NCBI GenBank assembly: GCA_902799765.1
Contig: CADCBZ010000006.1
Coordinates: 1-64,000 of the forward strand
DNA from: an uncultured Prevotellaceae bacterium
GTDB taxonomy: Bacteria > Bacteroidota > Bacteroidia > Bacteroidales > Bacteroidaceae
Length of the DNA stretch: 64,000 bases
Reading direction: 5' to 3'
A program made the translations under genes and the position numbers. Position 1 is the stretch's first letter, and each line of letters starts with the position of its first letter. Positions 46,696-54,805 of this stretch are shown here, piece by piece. Below the pieces are notes generated by a model. That model saw nothing but the letters and a program-made list of their open reading frames with translations, had not been told where the DNA came from and made no database searches.

Positions 46696-48657
46696 ATGAA
46701 CAAGAGAATCAAATATTTCATCAGTCAGCACATACCCTTATGGGGTGTGCTGATTCTTGCTATCTGTACAACATCGGCTAAAGCGCAGACGATGGCACAG
46801 GCTGACGAGGCCTACAAACAGCTCATTATGATGCGTAGCACTGATTCTATCAGTAAGGAAGACATCTATATGAAGGCTTTTGAGTGCTGTCGCTCATACA
46901 AACAGATCCTCATCTCCTCGCCTAGTGGTGTGGAGAGCTTCGATAAGTCTCGTTCCGTGCTGGCATCGCTCTATCCTTTCCTGAAGGCCGGAGCAGGCTA
47001 TTACTCACAACTGAAGAAAGACTCTATTGCCATTGTCTTTGCCAGAGAGGCTGTTGACATCGCCATGATGAAGGAGATGGCTAGTGAGAACCTGCGCAAA
47101 GACAGCTATTATCCGAATCTGGTGTATTTCGTGGCTGCACGAACCTATAACTCTGAGGAATACGAGGACGCCATCATCTATCTGAAGGAATATATGGATG
47201 TGACCGATGTGTCGATGCATGCACGCGTTCTTTCTTATTTGAAAGAGGCAGAAGGACTGGTGGCACAGAAGAAAAAGAGCCAGGAGGAATTTGAGGACAT
47301 CTATAAAGGTGTGCCCGACTTCGATGTCTTTGCCAAACAGTCCATTGAGAAGAGCATGGAGAAGTGGAAGGAAAAGGATCCCTACGAGACGATCGAAGAA
47401 TATAAGGCCCGTGTGAACGAGGAGACGGCCAGACTCAAGCAACAGGAACTGCAGAAAATCCTGATGGATGAATATGTGCAGCGCTTTGCGAAGAACATGA
47501 CCGTTGCCGACATGGAGATCAAGCCATACGACGCAGAAAACCAGTCGTTCCTCATCGAGTCACCTTATGGCGATATTGTCTTGAAGGTACCCCGTACCGA
47601 CAATGAGGCACGTGAATTTGCAGAAAGCTGGGCCGACATTAAGGTCTATAACCAGAAATTTGTGATTGCCGACAAGAAGCTGGCACTGGCAAGTCTGACC
47701 TTCTCTACCCCCTCAGGTAAGCTCTATGAGTATAATAACCAACAGACGCTGGCATACAATGAGACGGAGGTGGCAGCCAACTTCTCACCGATCGACTACG
47801 GCATGCTGAGCAACTCTGAAGGCAGCCAGAACAAGGCAAAGGTCGGAAAGACGGAAGTCGTAGTTGGCCTGTCGGATGTTGATGTGAATATTCCCAAAAG
47901 CAAGAGCAATAACACCAAGACGTTTGCCGTCATCATTGCCAACGAGGACTACACACTAGTCCCCACTGTGCCTATGGCGGGTAACGACGGTAATATCTTC
48001 GCACAGTATTGTGAACAGACACTGGGACTGCCCAAGGAGAACATCCTCACCTATCCCAATGCCACCTATGGTAAGATGATCCGTGCCGTGCAGGATATCA
48101 CCAACATTGCCAAGGCCTATCAGGACATCCGCATCATCTTCTATTATGCTGGTCACGGTATCCCCAATGAATCAACACGTGATGCCTTCCTGCTGCCTAT
48201 CGACGCAGACGGCTCTCAGACCGAGGCTTGCTATCCGTTGAAGAAGCTTTATAGCGAGCTGTCATCATTAGGTGCCCAGTCGGTGGTGGTCTTTATCGAT
48301 GCCTGCTTCAGTGGCACTACCGGCGACGGTAGTACGCTGATAGCTAATGCACGTGGTATCTCACTGAAAGCCAAACAAGAGCGTCCGACAACAGGCAATC
48401 TGATTACTTTCTGCGCCGCTTCTGACGATGAGACTGCCTATCCTTATAAGGAGCAGCACCATGGTCTCTTCACCTACTTCCTCCTGAAGAAACTTCAGAG
48501 TACGAAGGGTAACACGACACTCGGCGAACTCTGCCAATATGTGATAGAGAACGTGAAACAGAAATCGGTGGTCATCAACCGCAAGATCCAGACACCTGTC
48601 GTCACCTGCTCTCCTGACATGCAATCCGACTGGCGAGAGATCAAACTAAAGAAATAG
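46696..48657 (+). CDS. Secreted caspase-like (C14) protease 3 with helical N terminus
   Basis: 653 residues, signal peptide ending SAKAQ. A TPR-like helical region (40-215) includes ARTYNSEEYEDAIIYLKEY; the linker EEYKARVNEET domain (235-375) is shared with the WD40-like neighbour; the caspase domain (408-653) has His487 (YYAGHG) and Cys537 (FIDACFSG) and ETAYPYKEQHHGLFTYFLL. The matched domain suggests the two proteins bind each other or the same partner. Stop codon lies inside a terminator hairpin. Confidence 0.88.
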   Translation: MNKRIKYFISQHIPLWGVLILAICTTSAKAQTMAQADEAYKQLIMMRSTDSISKEDIYMKAFECCRSYKQILISSPSGVESFDKSRSVLASLYPFLKAGAGYYSQLKKDSIAIVFAREAVDIAMMKEMASENLRKDSYYPNLVYFVAARTYNSEEYEDAIIYLKEYMDVTDVSMHARVLSYLKEAEGLVAQKKKSQEEFEDIYKGVPDFDVFAKQSIEKSMEKWKEKDPYETIEEYKARVNEETARLKQQELQKILMDEYVQRFAKNMTVADMEIKPYDAENQSFLIESPYGDIVLKVPRTDNEAREFAESWADIKVYNQKFVIADKKLALASLTFSTPSGKLYEYNNQQTLAYNETEVAANFSPIDYGMLSNSEGSQNKAKVGKTEVVVGLSDVDVNIPKSKSNNTKTFAVIIANEDYTLVPTVPMAGNDGNIFAQYCEQTLGLPKENILTYPNATYGKMIRAVQDITNIAKAYQDIRIIFYYAGHGIPNESTRDAFLLPIDADGSQTEACYPLKKLYSELSSLGAQSVVVFIDACFSGTTGDGSTLIANARGISLKAKQERPTTGNLITFCAASDDETAYPYKEQHHGLFTYFLLKKLQSTKGNTTLGELCQYVIENVKQKSVVINRKIQTPVVTCSPDMQSDWREIKLKK

Positions 48658-48678
48658 GGCTCAGTTGAGCCCTATTTC
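48651..48678. terminator. Bidirectional terminator overlapping the caspase 3 stop codon
   Basis: A perfect 12-bp stem (GAAATAGGGCTC / GAGCCCTATTTC) with AGTT loop, followed by TTTTAT. It includes the TAG stop of the caspase gene and lies between it and convergent yjjG. Confidence 0.88.
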
Positions 48679-48693
48679 TTTTATCTAATATGA

Positions 48694-49395
48694 TTACAAT
48701 ATCTTCATGATGTCACGGAGGCTGGTGACGACGAAGGTGGGCACAGTAGTCTTTTCGTGCTCAGGGTAACGGTTGAAGAAGAGGGCATCGAGGCCAGCTG
48801 CCATAGCCCCCATGATATCCGTCTGTAGGTTATCGCCGATCATCAGGGTGGTGGCGCGCTGGGCACCAGAACGCTGGAAGGCATAATCGAAGTACTGCGG
48901 CGAGGGTTTGTTGACACCAGCATCTTCGCTGAGGATGATCGTGTCGAAATAATCTCTCAGACCACTGGCTGCTAATTTCTTGTATTGCACCTCGTGGAAG
49001 CCGTTGCTGCACATGTGCATCCTGTAGCCCTTATTGCGCAAGTAGTCCATTAGCTCATGGGCACCCTCTACCACACCAGACTTCGATGAACAGAAATCCA
49101 GAAAACAGTCACTCATCTCCAGGCAGTAGGCTTCTGTCACATTCAGCCCTTCTCCCACGCTTAACGGTCTGCGGAAGCGTTCTACAATCAGATAGTCTCG
49201 GGTGATCTCGCCTTTGGAGTATTGTGTCCACAGATCAATGTTCGTCTGCCAATAGGCATCATAGAAGATCTGTGGGTCAGCAAAATATCTCGCCAGCCCA
49301 TATGCCTCATACGTCTCCTGCAAGGCAATGACAGAATTGCCATAGGTATCATAGAGCGTATCGTCGAAATCGATAAACAGATCCTTGTACTTCAT
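48694..49395 (-). CDS. yjjG: YjjG-family noncanonical pyrimidine nucleotidase (HAD)
   Basis: 233-residue HAD-superfamily phosphatase. Motif I DFDDTLYDT, motif II MCSNGF, and motif III/IV GDNLQTDIMGA with upstream KPSPQYFDYA identify the YjjG branch, a house-cleaning 5'-nucleotidase for modified pyrimidine nucleotides. Cytoplasmic, own promoter. Length is typical. Confidence 0.9.
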   Translation of the reverse strand: MKYKDLFIDFDDTLYDTYGNSVIALQETYEAYGLARYFADPQIFYDAYWQTNIDLWTQYSKGEITRDYLIVERFRRPLSVGEGLNVTEAYCLEMSDCFLDFCSSKSGVVEGAHELMDYLRNKGYRMHMCSNGFHEVQYKKLAASGLRDYFDTIILSEDAGVNKPSPQYFDYAFQRSGAQRATTLMIGDNLQTDIMGAMAAGLDALFFNRYPEHEKTTVPTFVVTSLRDIMKIL

Positions 49396-49434
49396 ACTTC
49401 AAAGTGCAAATCGTCTCTTATATTTATTAAGATG

Positions 49435-49442
49435 CAAAAGTA
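49435..49442 (-). promoter_or_regulatory. -7 box for yjjG
   Basis: TACTTTTG followed by C on the minus strand, about 40 nt upstream of the ATG at 49395. Confidence 0.5.
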
Positions 49443-49501
49443 CGCATTCTTTTGTCAATAGCCATCGTTTTATCAGAAATTAACGTAGCAATGACCGCCC
49501 A

Positions 49502-49553
49502 TAGCGCTACCATAGCGCTACCTTAGCGCTTCCCTAGCGCTACGTTAGCGCTA
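49502..49553. repeat. Five-copy 11-bp-phased palindromic TAGCGCTA array
   Basis: TAGCGCTA (a perfect palindrome; one copy reads TAGCGCTT) occurs at 49502, 49513, 49524, 49535 and 49546, exactly 11 bp apart, with spacers CCA, CCT, CCC, CGT. Lies upstream of yjjG in a 246-bp non-coding gap. One-helical-turn spacing suggests a protein-binding array; the function is unknown. Confidence 0.8.
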
Positions 49554-49582
49554 AGGTAACATCCGACTTATACCGCAAAAAA

Positions 49583-49605
49583 GGCGGGCCGTGGTGTGGC
49601 TCGCC
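49583..49605 (-). terminator. Intrinsic terminator of the 52.3-49.6 kb operon
   Basis: On the minus strand GGCGAGCC / GGCCCGCC arms (one G-T pair) with a 7-nt loop are followed by TTTTTT (49577-49582). Thirty-seven nt downstream of the last gene. Confidence 0.82.
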
Positions 49606-49641
49606 CTGATGTCCTATTAAAGGATGTATCACTTTTATCTA

Positions 49642-50598
49642 TTATTTCTTTGACTTAAATTCACGGTATTTTTTTAAGATGTCATTATAAGACTGGTCGT
49701 TTAGGAACCAGATGTACGAACTGCCGTCCTTGATCTGTAACTGACGAGGGTTTCGTACTTGATGAAGGAAACTGAAATTCAAGTTGTACTTTTCCTTCTC
49801 CTCTTCTGGTACAACGAAAAGCTGGAAATTATCGTCACAAAGAATGAGATCGTCGCCCTTGAAACTTGCATTCTCAGCATCTGTGCGTAACATACTGGGC
49901 ACCGTCCATCCCACCAGCGGACGCTCCATGTTCCAGTCTTTGGTCTGAATAACGTAATACGACTTGCCTTCGTGGATTACCGCCGGCACTGCATGACTCA
50001 TGCGCTTAGTGTAATCGGCTATAAGCATCTCCAAAGCCATTGACTGAGCAATAAATGCCTTGTCTATATTCTCTATGCGCTTGTTCTGCGGAGCCATACT
50101 GTTGTCGGTGAAGGCTTGTAGAATCAACGGGAATGCCCGGAGGGGCTGTGCACCTGCCATAAAATAGCCATATACCAGCTTAGTGCCGTTGGTCACTGGG
50201 TCGTAACGTCCGAGCTCTTCCTGGAAAGCGTCCATAGCCATCTCCATGTAGTCGAAGCAGTTTTCCCAACTCTGCTTCCACATATAGATCATTCCGAGTG
50301 CATAGCACGTAAGGCCCTTCAACGTATCCTGTGGTGCAGGATGCTCCAGAGAAATCTTATAAGCACGGTTAGCATAAGTCAGTGCGCGATCCAGATCCTT
50401 TTTCTCACCTAAATCGTCTGAGATAAATGAAACAGCGGCCTCGTACTGCACCTTGCCATTTTCCATGTTCTCGTCGGCAAACTTTGCTTTCTGTTCTGCC
50501 AGTTTCAATGCCTGCTCAACTTTGTCCTGAGCATGAACAGTAGTTGTCATGGCGCAGCAAAGGATGGCTATAATAAGGGTCGTTAGAATCTTTTTCAT
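49642..50598 (-). CDS. Secreted TPR-like helical protein
   Basis: 318 residues, signal peptide ending TVHAQ, closely like the signal of the lipoprotein at 51212 (shared LCCAMT). Helical repeats (60-190) such as ALTYANRAYKISLEHP and WENCFDYMEMAMDAF look TPR-like; the C-terminal half is beta-rich. Last gene of the operon that begins at 52259. No known family recognised. Confidence 0.62.
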   Translation of the reverse strand: MKKILTTLIIAILCCAMTTTVHAQDKVEQALKLAEQKAKFADENMENGKVQYEAAVSFISDDLGEKKDLDRALTYANRAYKISLEHPAPQDTLKGLTCYALGMIYMWKQSWENCFDYMEMAMDAFQEELGRYDPVTNGTKLVYGYFMAGAQPLRAFPLILQAFTDNSMAPQNKRIENIDKAFIAQSMALEMLIADYTKRMSHAVPAVIHEGKSYYVIQTKDWNMERPLVGWTVPSMLRTDAENASFKGDDLILCDDNFQLFVVPEEEKEKYNLNFSFLHQVRNPRQLQIKDGSSYIWFLNDQSYNDILKKYREFKSKK

Positions 50599-50614
50599 AA
50601 ACTGATCTTATATA

Positions 50615-51172
50615 TTACCAACTGCCTTGCGTGTATTTGCCGCTGGCATCAAAGGTGTAAAGAATCTCCTCGATCTTTTTGCCTTCATCATTGAGCCATT
50701 CGGGTATATCAGAGCCATGAATGCTATAAGATCCTCCATGGGTAAAAGCAAATCCGTCAACTCTTCCGTCGTTGGCATCCAGAATTTGGTAGCCGTAAGC
50801 AAGCGAGGATTTAACGCTGATCAGATCAATAGTGGCGGGGTCAACACCATCCTTTAGACGGATGGCCTTCAGACGTACGCCGAGGGTAGCGGGTAAGCTG
50901 GCCTTGATTGTTTTCTCCCACTTGGCCTCTTTCAACGTTTCGCTCTGTAACTTGCCGTCGGCGTCGTAATAATCGACGGTAAGATCGAAATACTTAACCA
51001 AATCATCACCAACGGTCAGTGTGACATTCAGGGATGCTGCCACGGGCTTGTGGTTGTCATCGCCACCTTTACTGCCGTTATCATCGTCGCCACCGCATGC
51101 AGTGAGTGTAGTAGTCAAGACCAAGGCACACATTACTGTCAGTGCTGCCCCAAATAAATGTTTAAAATTCAT
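50615..51172 (-). CDS. Lipoprotein of unknown function
   Basis: 185 residues with lipobox TLTACGGDD (Cys26) and an Asp/Gly-rich linker. The body reads as one beta-sandwich domain (LNVTLTVGDDLVKYFDLTVDY). Not recognised. Lies 39 nt after one lipoprotein gene and 16 nt before the TPR-like gene, in the operon carrying the 43-bp upstream element. Confidence 0.68.
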   Translation of the reverse strand: MNFKHLFGAALTVMCALVLTTTLTACGGDDDNGSKGGDDNHKPVAASLNVTLTVGDDLVKYFDLTVDYYDADGKLQSETLKEAKWEKTIKASLPATLGVRLKAIRLKDGVDPATIDLISVKSSLAYGYQILDANDGRVDGFAFTHGGSYSIHGSDIPEWLNDEGKKIEEILYTFDASGKYTQGSW

Positions 51173-51211
51173 GTTGTAATGTGTTGTATTATATAATATG
51201 TATCAATTTGT

Positions 51212-52048
51212 TTATTCGCTGATGTTCAGTTCCAACTCGTAGCGGAAGTTCACCATGAGACCCTCGCCTTCGGGAAGTAGCGGTAAGGGACTACCGGTAA
51301 GGCTGCGGGTGAAGGTCAGAGTCAACTTGTAGGGTTCGTCAGGCTCAGTGGTATCGCCATAAGTCTGGACGAGCAGTTTACCATCTTCCGTTAACTTGAC
51401 ATTGCGAAAATCGCCCTGGTCCCAGACTTTATTATCACCAAACCTATTGTTTGGCCATTCACCGAGATTGAACTGCGAGATGACAGCAGGCTCGAGAATC
51501 AGCTGGTTGTTCTCATCCAGGTCAGACAGCTTGATGTTCAGAACCTCTTTCTGCTCGTTTTTCGGCAGATAGATATAGTCAAGTTCCGATACCAGATTCT
51601 CGCCATCGTCATTGATCAGCTCAACCGTAAGACCTCCTGCTATTCTATAGACACCGTATTCCTCCACATTTTCCACCATGTTCTTAGTATCATCATTATC
51701 AGGGTCGGGTGTCAGCTTGATATATCCGTTATCAGCCAGATGGCTGGCATCGACAATGAACATGTCTTTAGATACTTTTATCTCTTTAATCTTGGAGAGA
51801 TCGTAAAACTTTGTCCGGCCTTTCTCGTCCTTGTAGGCACTGTTGACTGCAATATAGATGGGCAACAGCTCCTTGGTGTCGAGTTTATAGAAAGACTGCG
51901 GTGCAGTGTTCAGCGTCACGACATCAGCCATCTTAACGGGCTTCGTCGGTTTCGGATCAACGGGGTTATCACTCTGTGAGCACGATGTAAGGCTCATGGT
52001 CATTGCGCAGCAAAGGACGGCTGCAAGCGTCATCATAATCTTTTTCAT
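51212..52048 (-). CDS. Lipoprotein of unknown function
   Basis: 278 residues, lipobox SLTSCSQSD (Cys23) and a short Pro/Lys linker (DPKPTKPVK). Beta-rich body with no known family recognised; the last strand LMVNFRYELELNISE looks like part of a beta-sandwich. Second gene of the operon that begins with the 60-residue membrane protein. Confidence 0.68.
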   Translation of the reverse strand: MKKIMMTLAAVLCCAMTMSLTSCSQSDNPVDPKPTKPVKMADVVTLNTAPQSFYKLDTKELLPIYIAVNSAYKDEKGRTKFYDLSKIKEIKVSKDMFIVDASHLADNGYIKLTPDPDNDDTKNMVENVEEYGVYRIAGGLTVELINDDGENLVSELDYIYLPKNEQKEVLNIKLSDLDENNQLILEPAVISQFNLGEWPNNRFGDNKVWDQGDFRNVKLTEDGKLLVQTYGDTTEPDEPYKLTLTFTRSLTGSPLPLLPEGEGLMVNFRYELELNISE

Positions 52049-52076
52049 TGTCTTTTCTTATTTAGTTTATTATCTT

Positions 52077-52259
52077 TTATATAATTCCTGCTCTTTTCAG
52101 CTTCTGGCGCTGTTCCTCGTTCTGACGGATGAAGCGCTCGATGAAGACGTTCTGGTCGCCGATGCGCCAACGCTGGTATATGATGATGACCACAAGCACG
52201 AGCACCACCACAACGAAGGCGGCAGCAAGGGCAACTGTGAAGACAAGTGTTATATCCAT
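52077..52259 (-). CDS. Small single-pass membrane protein (60 residues)
   Basis: MDITLVFTVALAAAF-type hydrophobic helix (residues 4-27) followed by an Arg/Gln-rich cytoplasmic-type tail (YQRWRIGDQN ... EEQRQKLKRAGII). Supported as a real gene by the -7 box 25 nt upstream, the conserved 43-bp element upstream of that, and same-strand lipoprotein genes downstream. Short proteins of this kind can regulate or anchor complexes; function here is unknown. Confidence 0.6.
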   Translation of the reverse strand: MDITLVFTVALAAAFVVVVLVLVVIIIYQRWRIGDQNVFIERFIRQNEEQRQKLKRAGII

Positions 52260-52284
52260 ACGTTCTGAGGTTTGATTTCGACGG

Positions 52285-52292
52285 CAAAATTA
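52285..52292 (-). promoter_or_regulatory. -7 box for the small-protein/lipoprotein operon
   Basis: TAATTTTG followed by CC on the minus strand, 25 nt upstream of the ATG at 52259. The 43-bp element starts exactly 21 bp further upstream. Confidence 0.6.
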
Positions 52293-52312
52293 CAAAGATT
52301 TAGAAGAACAAC

Positions 52313-52355
52313 AGTCCCACGATAGGAAAATAAAGTCTCAAAACGTGAAAAAGTA
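52313..52355 (-). promoter_or_regulatory. 43-bp candidate operator, copy A (AGTCCC/AGTCTC direct repeat)
   Basis: Matches 62898-62940 at 37 of 43 positions. Contains direct half-sites AGTCCC (52313) and AGTCTC (52334), 21 bp apart, the spacing of AraC-family sites. It sits 21 bp upstream of the -7 box, where a -33 element would be, so an activator bound here could contact RNA polymerase. Two nt from the end of the AraC-type gene. Confidence 0.7.
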
Positions 52356-52356
52356 A

Positions 52357-54051
52357 TTATTTCCCCGCGACTTTGCGATACTCAGAAGGCGACATGCCAT
52401 AGGCATCACTGAAGACACGGAAGAACGAGCTGCGAGAGAATCCGGAGAGTTCGGCAATAACTGTCACGGCAACCGTTGTAGTTGCAAGCAGGCGGGCGGC
52501 GTAGCGCAGGCGGTACTCGTTGAGGAAGCCGTTTACGCTCTTACCCTCAGTACAGGTGCTGATGGCATCGGTGACATAGTGTTCGTTGGTGCCGAGGAGT
52601 TGCGCCAGGCGGTTGCGATCCAGATCAGTGTCGGTATAGATATGGTCGGGGCCATCCATGAGATCGCAAATGCGACGGAAGAGCTGTTGATTCGCTGTCA
52701 GGTTTTCTTCTGACTCTGCTTTTAACTGCTCGATAGCCTGTTGCTGTTCCTGCTCGCGTTGCTCTATATCAGCCAGTAGTCGGCGGTTCTTCTCAAGAAG
52801 CACCTTGTTATATTGGCGTGCACGCCAGAACAGGTAACCAATGAGCAGGATGACGAGGAGAGCCGCAATAAGCAAGACACGATGGATTCGGGTCTCGACT
52901 TTGGCTTCTTTCAGCGCCAACTCCTTTTCGTGGGTCTGATAGATGACCGCCAGTTCGGCCGCATCGTTTTGCTTCTGCCAGACGAGAGCAGAGTCGATGG
53001 CAGCGCTGATACTGTCGGCAAGTACCAGTGCATCGGCATTTCTGCCAATCTTACGATAGACTGAATAGCGGGGAGAGAGGCGGGTGGCAATGTTGTCGAA
53101 TGTCATCTTGGCGCCGTCGGTAGCCAGATAGGTGCTGCCGAGCTGCTCATACCAATAGGCAGCCTCGTTATAGCGACCTGTCGCCATCAGGTATTCGGCG
53201 GCCTCGGTATAGCCTTTTGGTTCCATCAGGCGACTTTGGGGGATGGCAGCGAAAGTGGCGGCAGCATCGGCAGCATGACCCGATTCTTGCAGGTACAGTG
53301 CCCGCACGAGGGCAACATGGCCTTTCCATTCCTCAATCAACAGCGAGTCGTCTTGTTCTTGCTCAGCGAGGGCTAACCCTTGAGCACAGCGGTCAAGCCA
53401 AGCCTGAGCACCTTCGATGTCGCCTGTTGTGTGGTGAATATCGGATATGTTCATACAGGCCCAAGCCATCTCCCAGCCTTTCCTGCTATTATTATCGGCG
53501 TTTTGTTGTACTGCCTCGTAGGCTTTCTGCCCCGTGAGCTTAGCCTCGTCGTAATGCTGCAGCTGCAACTGGGCATCCGCCATGAGCATCAGCAAAGCAT
53601 ACTCGACCCGTTTGGGGAACGCCTCGTTGCCTTCTGCCTGATGCAGCAGGTCGGTGATGACGCTCAGGGCACCTTCAGTATCGCCCCGACCGAAACGCAG
53701 ACATGCCCAACGATAGCCTGCATCGGTATAGGTGTACCAATCCTGTGAAGGATCTGAGGCATAGCCTTCATAGGCTTTCTTATAAAGATGCTCTGCTATC
53801 TTCATCTGCCAGCCTTGGTCGTAGTTGAGTCCACGCAGGTAGTCGGCCTTTGGTGTGCTGATGATCTTCTCCGTCTCCATGCTGTCGAGGATAGACAGGG
53901 CGCGGTTCAGGTCCTTAGCACGATAGGCCTCATCGTACCTCTGCCAGGTGGCTTGCACCTTCTCGTTATCCGATGTTCCGTTCCCTGTACACCCAACCGT
54001 CCAAGCCAGCACGGCACAAAATATAAGATGGTATATTCTGTTAAATCTCAT
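52357..54051 (-). CDS. TPR-membrane-AraC type transcription regulator
   Basis: 564 residues from the ATG at 54051. The lipobox-like AVLAWTVGC signal suggests the N-terminal part is exported. TPR-like helices fill about 30-380, a TM helix lies at about 388-408 (LLIAALLVILLIGYLFW), then a coiled coil (ADIEQREQEQQQAIEQL), and an AraC HTH domain (about 455-564; FSRSSFFRVFSDAYGMSPSEYR). This architecture is common in Bacteroidota and senses periplasmic signals. A longer start at 54090 would lie upstream of the -7 box at 54061. Likely regulator of the two operons with the 43-bp element. Confidence 0.85.
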   Translation of the reverse strand: MRFNRIYHLIFCAVLAWTVGCTGNGTSDNEKVQATWQRYDEAYRAKDLNRALSILDSMETEKIISTPKADYLRGLNYDQGWQMKIAEHLYKKAYEGYASDPSQDWYTYTDAGYRWACLRFGRGDTEGALSVITDLLHQAEGNEAFPKRVEYALLMLMADAQLQLQHYDEAKLTGQKAYEAVQQNADNNSRKGWEMAWACMNISDIHHTTGDIEGAQAWLDRCAQGLALAEQEQDDSLLIEEWKGHVALVRALYLQESGHAADAAATFAAIPQSRLMEPKGYTEAAEYLMATGRYNEAAYWYEQLGSTYLATDGAKMTFDNIATRLSPRYSVYRKIGRNADALVLADSISAAIDSALVWQKQNDAAELAVIYQTHEKELALKEAKVETRIHRVLLIAALLVILLIGYLFWRARQYNKVLLEKNRRLLADIEQREQEQQQAIEQLKAESEENLTANQQLFRRICDLMDGPDHIYTDTDLDRNRLAQLLGTNEHYVTDAISTCTEGKSVNGFLNEYRLRYAARLLATTTVAVTVIAELSGFSRSSFFRVFSDAYGMSPSEYRKVAGK

Positions 54052-54060
54052 ACTCGGGTG

Positions 54061-54068
54061 CAAAGGTA
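54061..54068 (-). promoter_or_regulatory. -7 box for the AraC-type regulator gene
   Basis: TACCTTTG followed by C on the minus strand, only about 9 nt upstream of the ATG at 54051, implying a near-leaderless transcript. Confidence 0.6.
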
Positions 54069-54118
54069 CGAATAATCTCGCAAAGCGCAAAATTATAAGC
54101 CAATCAATTTGCCTTTAT

Positions 54119-54793
54119 TCAGACTTCATCTTTAGGGGATGGGTACATTCTGAATCCCTTGGTGACATCATATGCTTCGTCTTCTTCCTTTTGATGGGCT
54201 TGTTCTGTCTGATAACGGACTAATGCCTCGTCGATTTCGTTTTGCTTCTGGTCCAGCTGATGATCAGCCATGTTCATACTTTTCTGACGCAGATCGTCAA
54301 GTGCTTGCAGCGCTTCATCGGTCTCTGCCTTGGAAACGCCTACCTTCGTCAGGTTCTCCAGCATACGGGACTTGAATTCTGCATGAATGGCATCAATGCG
54401 GCCACAACATTCCTCATAGAGCCCCTTGATGGCATTCTGCAGGAGATCGTGACGGTTCTCGTCAACAACGGGCATGGTGTATAAGATGTAAGAGCCGCCG
54501 TCATGCTTCATCTCCATCTTAAACTCCGGATGCGCCTCATAGACGCCTTGGATGATCGCCTGCTGATTGTTCTCGTTCTTAGGATAGACTTCGAACTGAA
54601 ACTCATCCGGACTGTAGATATTGGCCACGTCCTCGATGTTGTAGGATTCGTCGCCTATATAGACATTGACGGGCATGAGTGCTCCCAACTCGGCCTTGAC
54701 ACAAAGATTCATATACCTGTAACTGAGCAGGGTGACATAGGCGCTCATTTTCTTCTGAGCGTCGTCTATTTCGGTTATAACGTAATTATTCAT
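54119..54793 (-). CDS. Ribosome-recycling-factor-like protein in a VgrG operon
   Basis: 224 residues. By eye the first 190 residues follow RRF: a helix (ITEIDDAQKKMSAYVT), then VNVYIGDESYNIEDVANIY, SPDEFQFEVYPKNENN, an NDG-like GG loop, IxYTMPVVDENRHDLLQ matching IPxLTEERRKEL, then a long helical hairpin. A charged coiled tail (190-224) ends DVTKGFRMYPSPKDEV. A house-keeping RRF would be unlinked to VgrG. It might have a different job, such as chaperone, adaptor or ribosome-targeting. No signal peptide. Needs structure-based confirmation. Confidence 0.55.
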   Translation of the reverse strand: MNNYVITEIDDAQKKMSAYVTLLSYRYMNLCVKAELGALMPVNVYIGDESYNIEDVANIYSPDEFQFEVYPKNENNQQAIIQGVYEAHPEFKMEMKHDGGSYILYTMPVVDENRHDLLQNAIKGLYEECCGRIDAIHAEFKSRMLENLTKVGVSKAETDEALQALDDLRQKSMNMADHQLDQKQNEIDEALVRYQTEQAHQKEEDEAYDVTKGFRMYPSPKDEV

Positions 54794-54805
54794 GAGCTCA
54801 ACTTT

